Positions 43,987 to 52,713 of a DNA stretch of 64,000 bases are shown one piece after another; position 1 is the stretch's first letter; each line of letters starts with the position of its first letter. Made by a program: the position numbers and the translations under genes. Under the pieces are notes generated by a model that did not search any database, was not told the origin of the DNA, and was given only the letters and a program-made list of their open reading frames with translations. Source of the stretch: Bradyrhizobium sp. (GTDB taxonomy: Bacteria; Pseudomonadota; Alphaproteobacteria; Rhizobiales; Xanthobacteraceae); assembly GCF_004799405.1 (NCBI RefSeq), contig NZ_SSMW01000080.1:118515-182514 (forward strand), written 5' to 3'.

Positions 43987-46203
43987 ATGGCCTTCAAGAA
44001 TTTCAAGCTCGAGACCGACGCCGACGGCATTGCGCTGGTGACATGGGACACACCGGGCCGTTCGATGAACGTGCTGGACGAGACCTCGATCAACGAACTC
44101 GAGGAGATCGTGAAGCAGACCTCCGCCGACGGCGCGGTAAAGGGCGTCGTCATCACCTCGGGCAAGGAAGCCCTGTGCGCCGGCGCCGATCTGTCGATGC
44201 TCGAAGGCATGAGCCGGCAATATGCCGAGATGCTGAAAACCAAGGGCGATGTCGCCGCCAACCAGATGCTGTTCGACCAGAGTCGGCGATTCTCGCAGGT
44301 GTTTCGCGGCATCGAGACCTCGGGCAAGCCGTGGGCCGCCGCGATCAACGGGCTGGCGCTCGGTGGCGGCTTCGAACTGACGCTGTCGTGCCATTACCGC
44401 GTCGCCGCCGACAATCCCAAGACCCGTCTTGGATTGCCCGAAGTCAAGGTCGGGCTGTTTCCCGGCGCCGGGGGCACCCAGCGCGTGCCACGCATCGTGC
44501 CGCCGCAGGATGCGATGCAGTTGCTGCTCAAGGGCGAGGCGATCAATCTGGCCAAGGCCTTGTCGCTCAAGCTGATCGACGCCGTCGTGCCGGCTGCCGA
44601 TCTCATCAAGTCGGCCAAAGACTGGATCAAGGGCGGCGGCAAGGCGGTCGCGCCCTGGGATGACAAGGCGTTCAAGCTGCCGGGCGGGCCGGTCTATTCC
44701 AAGGCCGGCATGATGATGTTTCCGGCGGGCAACGCGATCTTCCGCCGCGAGACCTACGACAATTATCCGGCCGCGCGCGCCATCATGCAGTGCGTCTACG
44801 AAGGATTGCAGTTGCCGATCGACGCCGCATTGCGGGTCGAATCGCGCTACTTCACCCAGGTCCTGCGCAGCAAGGAAGCCGCCGCGATGATCCGCAGCTT
44901 GTTCCTGTCGATGCAGGAATTGAACAAGGGCGCGCGGCGGCCGCAAAACGTGCCGCCGACCAAGGTCAGGAAGCTGGCGATTATCGGCGCCGGCTTCATG
45001 GGCGCCAGCGTCGGCTACGTTTCGGCGCGCGCCGGCATCGACGTGGTGCTGATCGACCGCGACCAGGAGAGCGCCGACAAGGGCAACGGTCACGCCAAAT
45101 CCGTGTTCGACGATTTGATCGCCAAGGGCCGGGCCAGGGAAAGCGACCGCGATACCGTCCTGTCGCGCATCAGCGCCACCGCCGACTACAGCGTGTTGAA
45201 GGATTGCGATCTCGTCATCGAGGCGGTGTTCGAGGACCGCAAGGTGAAAGCGGAAACCTATGCCAAGGCGCAGCCGCTGTTGAAGCCCGATGCGATCTTT
45301 GCCTCCAACACCTCGACCCTGCCGATCAACTCCTTGGCGGAAGAATTCAAGGACCAAAGCAGGTTCATCGGCATCCATTTCTTCTCGCCGGTCGAGAAGA
45401 TGATGCTGGTCGAAATCATCGTCGGCAAGAACACCGGCGATGTCGCACTCGCCACCGCGCTCGACTACGTGCGCGTGATCGGCAAGACCCCGATCGTGGT
45501 CAATGACTCAAGGGGCTTCTTCGCCAATCGCTGCGTGTTGCGGTTTACCGCCGAAGGCCTCGAAATGCTGATGGAGGGCGTGCCGCCGGCGATGATCGAG
45601 AACACCGCCAAGATGGCGGGCATGCCGGTCGGGCCGCTGTCGCTGTCGGACGAAGTGGCGCTCGACCTGGTGCTCAAGATCATGAAGGCGACCGAGGCCG
45701 ATCTCGGCGCCAACGCCATCGACCAGAGCCAGAAGAAGCTCCTGGTCGAGATGGTCGAGAAGCAGGGCCGCTTCGGCCGCAAGAACGGCAAGGGCTTTTA
45801 CGATTATCCCGAGAAAGGCAAGGGCCAGAAGAGCCTGTGGCCGGCGCTGGCCGGGCTGCAGCCGAAGCATCTCGATCCGGATACCCTCGACATCGAGGAA
45901 ATGAAGCAGCGCTTCCTGGTGGTGCAGGCGGTGGAAGCCGCGCGTACCGTGGAGGATCACGTCATCACCGATCCGCGCGAGGCCGACGTCGGCTCGATCC
46001 TCGGTTTTGGCTTCGCGCCGTTCACCGGCGGCACGCTGTCCTATATCGATTTCATGGGCACCAAGAATTTCGTCGAGCTTTGCCGCAAGCTGGAAGCCAA
46101 ATACGGCTCGCGCTTCACGCCGCCGAAGCTCCTGATCGACATGGCCGCCAAGGGAGAGACCTTCTACGGCCGCTTCCCGCCGAAGAAGCTGGCGGCGGCG
46201 TAA
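43987..46203 (+). CDS. Multifunctional enoyl-CoA hydratase / 3-hydroxyacyl-CoA dehydrogenase (FadB/FadJ type)
   Basis: 738 residues. The N-terminal crotonase domain contains VITSGKEALCAGADLSML and NGLALGGGFELTLSCHYRV with the oxyanion glycine and FPGAGGTQRVPRI. The NAD-binding domain begins around residue 330 with LAIIGAGFMGASVGYVSARA. Motifs EAVFEDRKVKAETY, SNTSTLPINSLAE and IGIHFFSPVEKMMLVEII (catalytic His) follow. The C-terminal domain is duplicated as usual. It hydrates enoyl-CoA and oxidises 3-hydroxyacyl-CoA, supplying the adjacent thiolase. The ribosome-binding site is TTTAGGGAGCGACGACA directly after the thiolase stop. Confidence 0.94.
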   Translation: MAFKNFKLETDADGIALVTWDTPGRSMNVLDETSINELEEIVKQTSADGAVKGVVITSGKEALCAGADLSMLEGMSRQYAEMLKTKGDVAANQMLFDQSRRFSQVFRGIETSGKPWAAAINGLALGGGFELTLSCHYRVAADNPKTRLGLPEVKVGLFPGAGGTQRVPRIVPPQDAMQLLLKGEAINLAKALSLKLIDAVVPAADLIKSAKDWIKGGGKAVAPWDDKAFKLPGGPVYSKAGMMMFPAGNAIFRRETYDNYPAARAIMQCVYEGLQLPIDAALRVESRYFTQVLRSKEAAAMIRSLFLSMQELNKGARRPQNVPPTKVRKLAIIGAGFMGASVGYVSARAGIDVVLIDRDQESADKGNGHAKSVFDDLIAKGRARESDRDTVLSRISATADYSVLKDCDLVIEAVFEDRKVKAETYAKAQPLLKPDAIFASNTSTLPINSLAEEFKDQSRFIGIHFFSPVEKMMLVEIIVGKNTGDVALATALDYVRVIGKTPIVVNDSRGFFANRCVLRFTAEGLEMLMEGVPPAMIENTAKMAGMPVGPLSLSDEVALDLVLKIMKATEADLGANAIDQSQKKLLVEMVEKQGRFGRKNGKGFYDYPEKGKGQKSLWPALAGLQPKHLDPDTLDIEEMKQRFLVVQAVEAARTVEDHVITDPREADVGSILGFGFAPFTGGTLSYIDFMGTKNFVELCRKLEAKYGSRFTPPKLLIDMAAKGETFYGRFPPKKLAAA

Positions 46204-46221
46204 GAAACCACTCTCTCTTTG

Positions 46222-46252
46222 CGTCATGCCCGGCACAAGGCCGGGCATGACG
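46222..46252. repeat. Short palindromic repeat, CGTCATGCCCGG type
   Basis: CGTCATGCCCGGC and GCCGGGCATGACG are exact reverse complements separated by only a few bases. This short hairpin is of a type I recall as common between rhizobial genes. It lies between the FadJ-type gene and the next terminator. Confidence 0.8.
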
Positions 46253-46261
46253 ATAAATTGA

Positions 46262-46290
46262 AAAGGGCCGGATCGTCGATCCGGCCCTTT
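46262..46290. terminator. Bidirectional intrinsic terminator between fad operon and gst
   Basis: AAAGGGCCGGATCG and CGATCCGGCCCTTT form a perfect 14-base inverted repeat. A-rich and T-rich ends flank it, so it can terminate the rightward fad transcript and the leftward gst transcript. Confidence 0.85.
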
Positions 46291-46315
46291 GCTTTATCGC
46301 GTCATTCGTAGCAAC

Positions 46316-46930
46316 TCACGCCGCCTTTATCAGGCCTTCCTTGACCAGCGCTTCCCTGACCTTCGGGCGCGCGGCGACGCGGGCCTGGTAGGCGAGCAGG
46401 GTCGGTAGTGCCGACATATCGAATTTCATCCGCTCGGCCCAGGACAGCATCGTGAACAGATAGCCGTCGGCGACGGTGAACTGCTTGCCCATCAGATAGT
46501 TGCGGCCGGCCAGCTGGCCGTCGAGATATTTGAACTTGCCCATCGCCCGATCCTTGAAGAAGGCCTTGGCATCATCCGACAGCACCGGGCTGAACATCGG
46601 GCCAATGTTCTTGTGCAATTCGCTGTTTATGTAGGTGAGCCACTCCTGCAGCTTGTAGCGCTCGGCGCTGTCGCGGGCCGGCGCAAGGTGCTTGTCGGCA
46701 GCCTTGTCGGCGATCATCTGCACGATGACCGGCCCTTCGGTCACCAACTCGCCGCTGTCGAGGGCGAGTGCGGGCACCTGGCCCTTGGGATTTACTTTCA
46801 GGAAGTCGTCGCCGTTTTCCAGCTTCTTGGCTCGCAGGTCGACCTTGACCAGGTCGTAGGGCAAACCGGCTTCCAGCAGCGCGATGTGGGGGGAAAGCGA
46901 ACAGGCTCCGGGCGAATAATACAGTTTCAT
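46316..46930 (-). CDS. Glutathione S-transferase, beta class (GstA-like)
   Basis: 204 residues. The N-terminal thioredoxin-like domain starts MKLYYSPGACSLSPHIALLE with Cys10, the glutathione-contacting cysteine of beta-class bacterial GSTs. NPKGQVPALALDSGELVTEG contains the cis-Pro and the glutathione-binding Glu/Gly region. The helical C-terminal half includes FTVADGYLFTMLSWAERM with the N-capping box. It conjugates or reduces electrophiles with glutathione in the cytoplasm; gshA lies 700 bases away. A divergent MarR gene and twin operator sequences upstream suggest repression relieved by an electrophile or aromatic acid. Confidence 0.93.
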   Translation of the reverse strand: MKLYYSPGACSLSPHIALLEAGLPYDLVKVDLRAKKLENGDDFLKVNPKGQVPALALDSGELVTEGPVIVQMIADKAADKHLAPARDSAERYKLQEWLTYINSELHKNIGPMFSPVLSDDAKAFFKDRAMGKFKYLDGQLAGRNYLMGKQFTVADGYLFTMLSWAERMKFDMSALPTLLAYQARVAARPKVREALVKEGLIKAA

Positions 46931-46977
46931 CGGAATTTTCCTTCCTGTGAATTATTGGCGATGGGCGGCCGGATGAC

Positions 46978-47023
46978 TAAATGCATCTGCATGCAATAGT
47001 CAAGATTGATGCAGGTGCATTTA
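46978..47023. promoter_or_regulatory. Twin palindromic operators between gst and the MarR gene
   Basis: ATGCATCTGCAT (46981-46992) and ATGCAGGTGCAT (47009-47020) each read as ATGCA-NN-TGCAT. The outer flanks TAA and TTA make the whole region a large dyad. The spacing between centres is 28 bases. They sit in the divergent promoter region and are good candidates for binding the adjacent MarR protein. Confidence 0.72.
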
Positions 47024-47047
47024 GTGAGCTACACTGCTGCCTGACAT

Positions 47048-47548
47048 ATGGACTCTGCCATGAAACGCAAACCATCGACCGAGGTCACCGCCGCCTGGAT
47101 CCGCCTGATGCGGCTGCAGAGCCGGGTGCTTGACGCCGTCGAGCAGGACTTGAAAAAGGCCGGCTTTCCGCCGCTCGCCTGGTATGACGCGCTGCTGGAA
47201 CTGTCGCGCGCGCCGTCCGGCGAAATGCGTCCGGTCGAACTGGAAAAGCAGATGCTGATTCCGCAATATTCGACCTCGCGCCTAATCGACCGGCTGGTGG
47301 ACGAAGGGCTGGCGGCGCGCCGCGAGTGCAAGATCGACAAGCGGGGCCAGTTCGTCGAGATCACCGAAACCGGACGCGAACTGCAGAAGAAGATGTGGAG
47401 CGCGTATTCCGCGGCGATCGAAAAGCATGTCGGCTCGAAACTGTCCGATGCGGATGCGTTGAAGCTTTGCGGCCTGCTCGACCGGCTGGGCTGCTCCTGC
47501 GACGAGGTCCAGGCGCCCGCCATGGCGGACGGCGCGTCCGCGCGATGA
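47048..47548 (+). CDS. MarR family transcriptional regulator
   Basis: 166 residues; an ATG at 47060 (MKRKPSTEV) is an alternative start. It follows the winged-helix MarR pattern: an N-terminal dimerisation helix (AAWIRLMRLQSRVLDAVEQD), recognition region EMRPVELEKQMLIPQYSTSRL, and wing with LIDRLVDEGLAARRECKIDKRGQFVEITETG (seen here as ARRECKIDKRGQFVEITETG). Two cysteines near the C-terminus (LGCSCDEVQ) could respond to oxidants. It is divergent from gst with twin ATGCA-NN-TGCAT operators between, so it probably represses both genes. Confidence 0.92.
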   Translation: MDSAMKRKPSTEVTAAWIRLMRLQSRVLDAVEQDLKKAGFPPLAWYDALLELSRAPSGEMRPVELEKQMLIPQYSTSRLIDRLVDEGLAARRECKIDKRGQFVEITETGRELQKKMWSAYSAAIEKHVGSKLSDADALKLCGLLDRLGCSCDEVQAPAMADGASAR

Positions 47549-47644
47549 ACCCGTTGTCCCCTTCAGCGTCTTCGGGCCGGTCGGTCCGCGGACATCCCCG
47601 ACACCGCGCGCGTTCGGTCGAAGCGCTCTTGATCCGGAACTAGT

Positions 47645-49015
47645 ATGGCGCGTGACCAGATCGATATGACGCCGCTGCAGTCGCGCGACGAATTGGTGGC
47701 GTGGCTCGAAGCGGGCGTGAAACCAAGGTCCGAATTCCGGATCGGGACCGAACACGAGAAGACGCCGTTCACGCTGCAAGACCATCATCCCGTGCCTTAC
47801 CAGGGTGCGCGCGGCATCGGCGCGCTGCTGGAAGGCATGAAGCTCCTGCTCGGCTGGGAGCCGATCATGGAGCGCGGCAGTATCATCGGCCTTTATGACG
47901 TCACCGGCGGCGGCGCGATCTCGCTGGAGCCCGGCGGCCAGTTCGAACTGTCCGGTGCGCCGGTGGAAACCGTGCATCAAACCCAATCTGAACTGATGGC
48001 GCATCTGGCGCAGGTGCGCGAGATCGCGACTCCCTTAGGAATCGGTTTTCTCGGGCTCGGCATGACGCCGTCGTGGTCGCGGGCGCAGATTCCGATGATG
48101 CCCAAGGGCCGCTACCAGATCATGACCAACTACATGCCGAAGGTCGGCCGCTACGGCCTCGACATGATGTACCGGACCTGCACGGTGCAGACCAACCTCG
48201 ACTTCTCGTCGGAAGCCGACATGGTCAAGAAGCTGCGGGTATCGGTGGCGCTGCAGCCGGTGGCCACCGCTTTGTTCGCCAATTCGCCGTTCACCGAAGG
48301 CAAGCCCAACGGCTTCCTGTCATTTCGCTCCGAGATCTGGCGCGACACCGACAACGCCCGCGCGGGGATGATCCCCTGGGCGTTCGAGGACGGCATGGGG
48401 TTCGAGCGCTGGGTCGATTACGCGCTCGACGTTCCCATGTACTTCGTCAAGCGCGGCGATCAATATATCGACGTCGCCGGATCGTCGTTCCGGGCTTTCT
48501 TCGAGGGCCGGAACAACTCGCTTCCCGGCCAGCGCCCGACGCTGTCGGACTGGGCCAACCACCTCTCGACGATTTTCCCCGAGGTGCGGCTGAAGCGCTA
48601 TCTGGAAATGCGCGGCGCCGACGGCGTGCCGTGGGGACGGCTGCCGGCGCTGCCGGCGTTCTGGGTCGGATTGCTCTACGACGACGCCAGCCTGGACGCC
48701 GCCTGGGACATCGCCAGGCACTGGAGCGCGCACGAGCGTCAGGCGTTGCGCGACGACGTGCCGCGCCTGGGCTTCAAGGCCAGGATCAAGGACCGCTATT
48801 TGTTTGAAATCGCCAAGGAGTGCGTGGCGCTGGCGCATTCGGGCCTGAGGCGGCGCGCCCGCGTCGATCATGCCGGCCGTGACGAGAGCCGTCATCTTGA
48901 ACCGCTGGAGCGGATTATCGACACCGGGCGCGTGCCCGCCGAGGAGATGCTGGAGAAATTCCACGGCCCGTGGCACGGCTCGGTGGAACCGGCCTATGAT
49001 GAATATGCATTTTAG
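47645..49015 (+). CDS. gshA: Glutamate-cysteine ligase (plant/alphaproteobacterial type)
   Basis: 456 residues. This is the first enzyme of glutathione synthesis, ATP-dependent ligation of glutamate and cysteine. It belongs to the group shared by plants and alphaproteobacteria rather than the E. coli group. Typical segments are EFRIGTEHEKTPFTLQDHHP, ISLEPGGQFELSGAPVETVH, GMTPSWSRAQIPMMPKGRY and TVQTNLDFSSEADMVKK, with MRGADGVPWGRLPALPAFWVGLLYD near the C-terminus (cited in part: LPALPAFWVGLLYD). It lies near gst and the MarR gene, consistent with a thiol-stress neighbourhood. The ribosome-binding site is weak. Confidence 0.93.
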   Translation: MARDQIDMTPLQSRDELVAWLEAGVKPRSEFRIGTEHEKTPFTLQDHHPVPYQGARGIGALLEGMKLLLGWEPIMERGSIIGLYDVTGGGAISLEPGGQFELSGAPVETVHQTQSELMAHLAQVREIATPLGIGFLGLGMTPSWSRAQIPMMPKGRYQIMTNYMPKVGRYGLDMMYRTCTVQTNLDFSSEADMVKKLRVSVALQPVATALFANSPFTEGKPNGFLSFRSEIWRDTDNARAGMIPWAFEDGMGFERWVDYALDVPMYFVKRGDQYIDVAGSSFRAFFEGRNNSLPGQRPTLSDWANHLSTIFPEVRLKRYLEMRGADGVPWGRLPALPAFWVGLLYDDASLDAAWDIARHWSAHERQALRDDVPRLGFKARIKDRYLFEIAKECVALAHSGLRRRARVDHAGRDESRHLEPLERIIDTGRVPAEEMLEKFHGPWHGSVEPAYDEYAF

Positions 49016-49151
49016 ATCAATCTGTTGCAGGTCCTTGCCGGCGGGGCTTTTGCCGGCCGGATCTTGCGCCGTTCATCCGCCGTACAGGTAGATGGCGATC
49101 AAATGGCAGCCCGCGCGCAGCGGCGCGGCCAATTGTTGAAAGCAATCGCGT

Positions 49152-49706
49152 ATGTGGAGAGGCCGCCTGCTCAGGGCGTGTTTGGTGCTATTCGCTTTTT
49201 CGGCGGCCGTTATGGCCACGCAACCGGTGTTGGCGCAGGCCAATTTCGATCGTCCGGGGGGCGATTATCAGAGTTCGCCGGTCGCTTCGGGCGATCCGGC
49301 GGATTGCGCATTGGTGTGCGAGCGCGACAAGCGCTGCCGTGCCTGGAGCTTCAACTACCCGACCGACGCCGCTGGCGGCGCGGTGTGCTGGCTGAAGAGC
49401 AACGTGCCGCCGCGCACCGAGGACAGCTGCTGTGTTTCCGGCGTGCGCGGCGCCGGCGTGGTCGAACTGCGCAACGGGGCGATCGAGACCTCGATCGACC
49501 GGTCCGGCGGCGACTACCGCAGTTTCGAACTGAAAAAAAGCGAGGGCGACGAAGCCTGCAAGGCGGCCTGCACCGGCGACAACAAATGCCGGGCCTGGAC
49601 CTATGCCCGGCCGGGATATGTCGGGAAAGAAGCGCATTGTTTCCTGAAAAAGGAAATCAAGCCGCCGCGGCGCAAGCCCGGTTTTATCTCGGGCGTGGTG
49701 CGCTAG
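49152..49706 (+). CDS. Exported protein with two PAN/apple domains
   Basis: 184 residues. A signal peptide (LVLFAFSAAVMATQPVLAQ) is followed by two tandem PAN/apple-like domains of about 70 residues. Unit one reads NFDRPGGDYQSS through CALVCERDKRCRAWSFNYP and CWLKSNVPP; unit two reads SIDRSGGDYRSF through CKAACTGDNKCRAWTYARP and CFLKKEIKPP. Each has four Cys for disulfides. Apple domains bind carbohydrates or proteins, so a cell-envelope or secreted binding role is likely. The 3' end overlaps the convergent nucleotidyltransferase gene by 23 bases. Confidence 0.85.
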   Translation: MWRGRLLRACLVLFAFSAAVMATQPVLAQANFDRPGGDYQSSPVASGDPADCALVCERDKRCRAWSFNYPTDAAGGAVCWLKSNVPPRTEDSCCVSGVRGAGVVELRNGAIETSIDRSGGDYRSFELKKSEGDEACKAACTGDNKCRAWTYARPGYVGKEAHCFLKKEIKPPRRKPGFISGVVR

Positions 49707-50334
49707 CGGGTATCGCGGTCTCCGCGGGCAGCACCGTGAGTTCCGGCCATAGTTTTTTCCAGCGCGCTGCCTTCGCATTGTAATTGTCAGCCGAAAAATT
49801 CGGTCCGGGATTCGGCCGCACGATCATGCCGGCGATATCGTCAAATCCGTTCGGCGCGTAAACATCGTGGCCGTCCAGGGCGGGGCGGATTCCGACCTGG
49901 GTATTCTTGGTCAGGAAGCGGTCGATGCCTTGCGTGGAGGAATGCAGCGCAGGGTAGGGCAGTCCATGCTTTTCCGGATACCAGAGATGGACCCGCGCCT
50001 GGTTGCGGACCTCGATCCTGGCGCCGGTTTTGGCAAGCCGGCCCTGCAATTGCCGGATCACCGCGTCCTCGGCCTGCCATGAAGTGTCGGAATCGAAATA
50101 GAAGATATCGTAATCGCTGATGCCATGATCGACGGCGCGCGTTGTCAGCACATTCCAGGCGGTTTGCACCAGGCATCCGGAGACGATCCAGGCATCCGGT
50201 AGCGCCAGGCGGGATAGTTCATCGGCAATCGCTTCATTGACCGGATTGCGAAATGCCGTGGCGAGGAAACCGGAGGCGTTCAACGCACCGCCGTGAAAAA
50301 CCGCGAGCCGCGGAAACCGGACAGCCAGGTCCAT
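49684..50334 (-). CDS. Nucleotidyltransferase family protein (COG3575 type)
   Basis: 216 residues from the ATG at 50334; a longer start at 50364 is also open. Conserved segments are LPDAWIVSGCLVQTAWNVLT, GISDYDIFYFDSDTSWQAED (the D-x-D metal site of the nucleotidyltransferase fold), RVHLWYPEKHG and DIAGMIVRPNPGPNFSADNYNAKAARWKKLWP (the last cited only as NYNAKAARWKKLWPEL). The substrate is unknown. The gene starts inside the 3' end of lepB on the same strand (55 bases) and its 3' end overlaps the convergent PAN gene, an unusually tight arrangement. Confidence 0.8.
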   Translation of the reverse strand: MDLAVRFPRLAVFHGGALNASGFLATAFRNPVNEAIADELSRLALPDAWIVSGCLVQTAWNVLTTRAVDHGISDYDIFYFDSDTSWQAEDAVIRQLQGRLAKTGARIEVRNQARVHLWYPEKHGLPYPALHSSTQGIDRFLTKNTQVGIRPALDGHDVYAPNGFDDIAGMIVRPNPGPNFSADNYNAKAARWKKLWPELTVLPAETAIPASAPRPR

Positions 50335-51053
50335 ACCGGCCGGCTGCGTATGCCAAGGTCCCATGAGCCGACGACGGCGTCGGCGCGGCCGATCAGATTG
50401 TCCGTCGGCAGCAATCCGACCCCGCCTTCACGGAGCGGAACGCGGCTGTCGGCGGAGTTGTCGCGATTGTCGCCCATCACGAACAGCCGGCCCGGCGGCA
50501 CCGTCACTTCGGGCGTGTTGTCGAGCGGGCCATTGTCGCGCATCTTGTAGATCTCGTGGCTGACGCCGCCCGGCAAGGTCTCGATGTAGCGAGAGGCGGT
50601 TTCGCTGCCACCATTGTCGTCTTCGGCTTCGCCGATGCCATCGGGCTTCAGCGACGCGGCACGGTCGTTGATGAAGAGCTGGCCCTGCCGCATCTGGATG
50701 CGGTCGCCGGGCAGGCCGACGACGCGCTTGACCCAGGCTTGCGACCGGTCACCGGGCCAGCGGAACACCACGACATCGCCACGCTTCGGCGTTTCGCCGA
50801 ACACGCGGCCGGTCTCGGGCAGGCTGATCTGGATCGGCAGCGAGGCGGTGCCGTAGCCGTAGGGATATTTCGACGCCAGCAAGGCATCACCGATCAACAG
50901 CGTCGGCTCCATCGAGCCCGACGGCACATAGAACGGTTCGGCGAGCGCGCCCTTGGCGATAAAAACCGCCAGCACGACTGCCGCGAACTGAACGAACAGC
51001 GCACGCCAGCTGCTGGTCGCCGGGACGGCTGTGGCTTGCTTCTTGATGCTCAT
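50280..51053 (-). CDS. lepB: Signal peptidase I
   Basis: 257 residues. An N-terminal membrane anchor (ALFVQFAAVVLAVFIAKGAL) precedes the catalytic domain. Box B is FYVPSGSMEPTLLIGDALLA with the nucleophile Ser47, and box D is RGDVVVFRWPGDRSQAWVKR with the general base Lys109. Box E is MGDNRDNSADSR. It removes signal peptides from exported proteins at the outer face of the inner membrane. Its ATG overlaps the end of tldD (ATGA), so the two are translated together. The C-terminus overlaps the nucleotidyltransferase start. Confidence 0.93.
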   Translation of the reverse strand: MSIKKQATAVPATSSWRALFVQFAAVVLAVFIAKGALAEPFYVPSGSMEPTLLIGDALLASKYPYGYGTASLPIQISLPETGRVFGETPKRGDVVVFRWPGDRSQAWVKRVVGLPGDRIQMRQGQLFINDRAASLKPDGIGEAEDDNGGSETASRYIETLPGGVSHEIYKMRDNGPLDNTPEVTVPPGRLFVMGDNRDNSADSRVPLREGGVGLLPTDNLIGRADAVVGSWDLGIRSRPVWTWLSGFRGSRFFTAVR

Positions 51054-52477
51054 GAGCCGGTGCCTCCGACCGTGATGCGTTCCATCCGAAGCGTCGGCTG
51101 GCCGACGCCGACCGGCACGCCCTGGCCGTGCTTGCCGCAGGTGCCGATGCCGGTATCGAGCGCGAGATCGTTGCCGATCATGGTGATGCGATGCAGGTCG
51201 GTCGGCCCGTTGCCGATCAGCATCGCGCCCTTCAGCGGTGCGCCGATCTTGCCGTTCTCGATTTTATACGCCTCGGTGCACTGGAACACATATTTGCCCG
51301 AGGTGATGTCGACCTGGCCGCCGCCGAAATTGGCGGCGTAGACTCCGTTTTTGACCGAAGCAAGAATCTCCGCCGGATCGCGGCTGCCCGCCAGCATGTA
51401 GGTGTTGGTCATGCGCGGCATCGGCACATGCGCATAACCCTGGCGGCGGCCGTTGCCGGTCGGCTTCATGTTCATCAATCGCGCATTCTGGCGATCCTGC
51501 ATGTAGCCGACCAGAATGCCGTCCTCGATCAAGACCGTGCGGCTGGTCGGCGTGCCCTCATCGTCGATGGACAGGGAACCGCGACGCGACGCCATGGTGC
51601 CGTCATCGACCACGGTGACGCCCTTGGCCGCGACCTGCTGGCCCATCAAGCCGGCGAACGCCGAGGTCTGCTTTCGGTTGAAATCGCCTTCGAGGCCGTG
51701 GCCGACCGCTTCATGCAGCATCACGCCGGGCCAGCCGGCCCCGAGCACCACGTCCATTTCGCCGGCCGGCGCCGGGACCGATTCGAGATTGACCATGGCT
51801 TCGCGGATCGCGCCATCGGCGGCCTCGCGCCAGGACTTGGTCTCGATGAAGCGCGCATAGCCTTCGCGGCCGCCATAGCCCTTGCTGCCGCTTTCCTGGC
51901 GATCGCCCTGGCCCGCGACCACCGAGATATTGACGCGCACCAGGGGGCGAATATCGCGATAGCTCTCGCCATCGGGCCGCAGGATTTCGACGACTTGCCA
52001 GGTCGCCCCCAGGCTCACCGTCACCTGCCGCACCCGCGGATCCTTGTCGCGAACGTAGGCGTCGATTTCGGCCAGCAGCTTTATCTTGGCTTCGAAGCCC
52101 GGCGCGTCCAGCGGATTGTCGTCGCCATAGAGCCGCACGTTGGTGTGCGCCGGTGCGCCTGCGAAATTGCCGCTATAGCCGCCGCGAACCGCATGCACCG
52201 CGTCCGCGGCGCGGATCAGCGCCGGCAGCGAGACATCGGACGAATGCGCATAGCCGACCGCGTCGTCCTTGACCGCGCGCAGGCCGAAACCTTGCGAGGT
52301 GTCATAGGTGGCCTGCTTGAGCCGGCCGTTATCGAACATCAGCGCCTCGGTCTGGCTGTATTCCAGGAACAACTCGCCGTCGTCGGCGCCTTCAAGGCCG
52401 CGCGCCACCTGATGGCGCACCGAATCGCGGTCGAGGCTGGCGCGATCGAGCAGGGAAGTTGTGGCGGGATTGGTCAT
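51050..52477 (-). CDS. tldD: Metalloprotease TldD
   Basis: 475 residues from the ATG at 52477, preceded by CGGAGCCTGC; the longer frame begins in non-coding DNA. The H-E-x-x-x-H metal motif is in GVMLHEAVGHGLEGDFNRK. TldD family segments GLRAVKDDAVGYAHSSD, DDEGTPTSRTVLIEDGILVG and AGSRDPAEILASVKNGVYA are all present. With TldE/PmbA it forms a protease involved in antitoxin degradation and peptide maturation; tldE is not in this window. It overlaps lepB by 4 bases. Confidence 0.94.
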   Translation of the reverse strand: MTNPATTSLLDRASLDRDSVRHQVARGLEGADDGELFLEYSQTEALMFDNGRLKQATYDTSQGFGLRAVKDDAVGYAHSSDVSLPALIRAADAVHAVRGGYSGNFAGAPAHTNVRLYGDDNPLDAPGFEAKIKLLAEIDAYVRDKDPRVRQVTVSLGATWQVVEILRPDGESYRDIRPLVRVNISVVAGQGDRQESGSKGYGGREGYARFIETKSWREAADGAIREAMVNLESVPAPAGEMDVVLGAGWPGVMLHEAVGHGLEGDFNRKQTSAFAGLMGQQVAAKGVTVVDDGTMASRRGSLSIDDEGTPTSRTVLIEDGILVGYMQDRQNARLMNMKPTGNGRRQGYAHVPMPRMTNTYMLAGSRDPAEILASVKNGVYAANFGGGQVDITSGKYVFQCTEAYKIENGKIGAPLKGAMLIGNGPTDLHRITMIGNDLALDTGIGTCGKHGQGVPVGVGQPTLRMERITVGGTGS

Positions 52478-52713
52478 GCAGGCTCCGATGCAATGCAAAC
52501 GTTCTGGGCGGATGTTCTCGTCGTCCCCGCCAACGCGGGAACCCATGGCCACAGGTCTCGCATTTTAAGAAAGACTCGCGGAAACGTCTTCTTACAATGC
52601 GGTAACCTGTGGTTATGGGGCCGACCTCGCGCGAAGTGCGCGCCCGGCCGGGGCAACGATATCAAAAGATAGGCACTGTCGCGGCAAAAAGGGAGAGGAC
52701 GAAAAGGCGCGCC

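Noticed and set aside
42607..45378. A 923-residue open frame on the minus strand opposite the thiolase and FadJ genes
   Set aside because: It is the complement of two strongly supported enzymes, is rich in His/Arg/Asp as expected of a shadow frame in high-GC DNA, and shows no domain.
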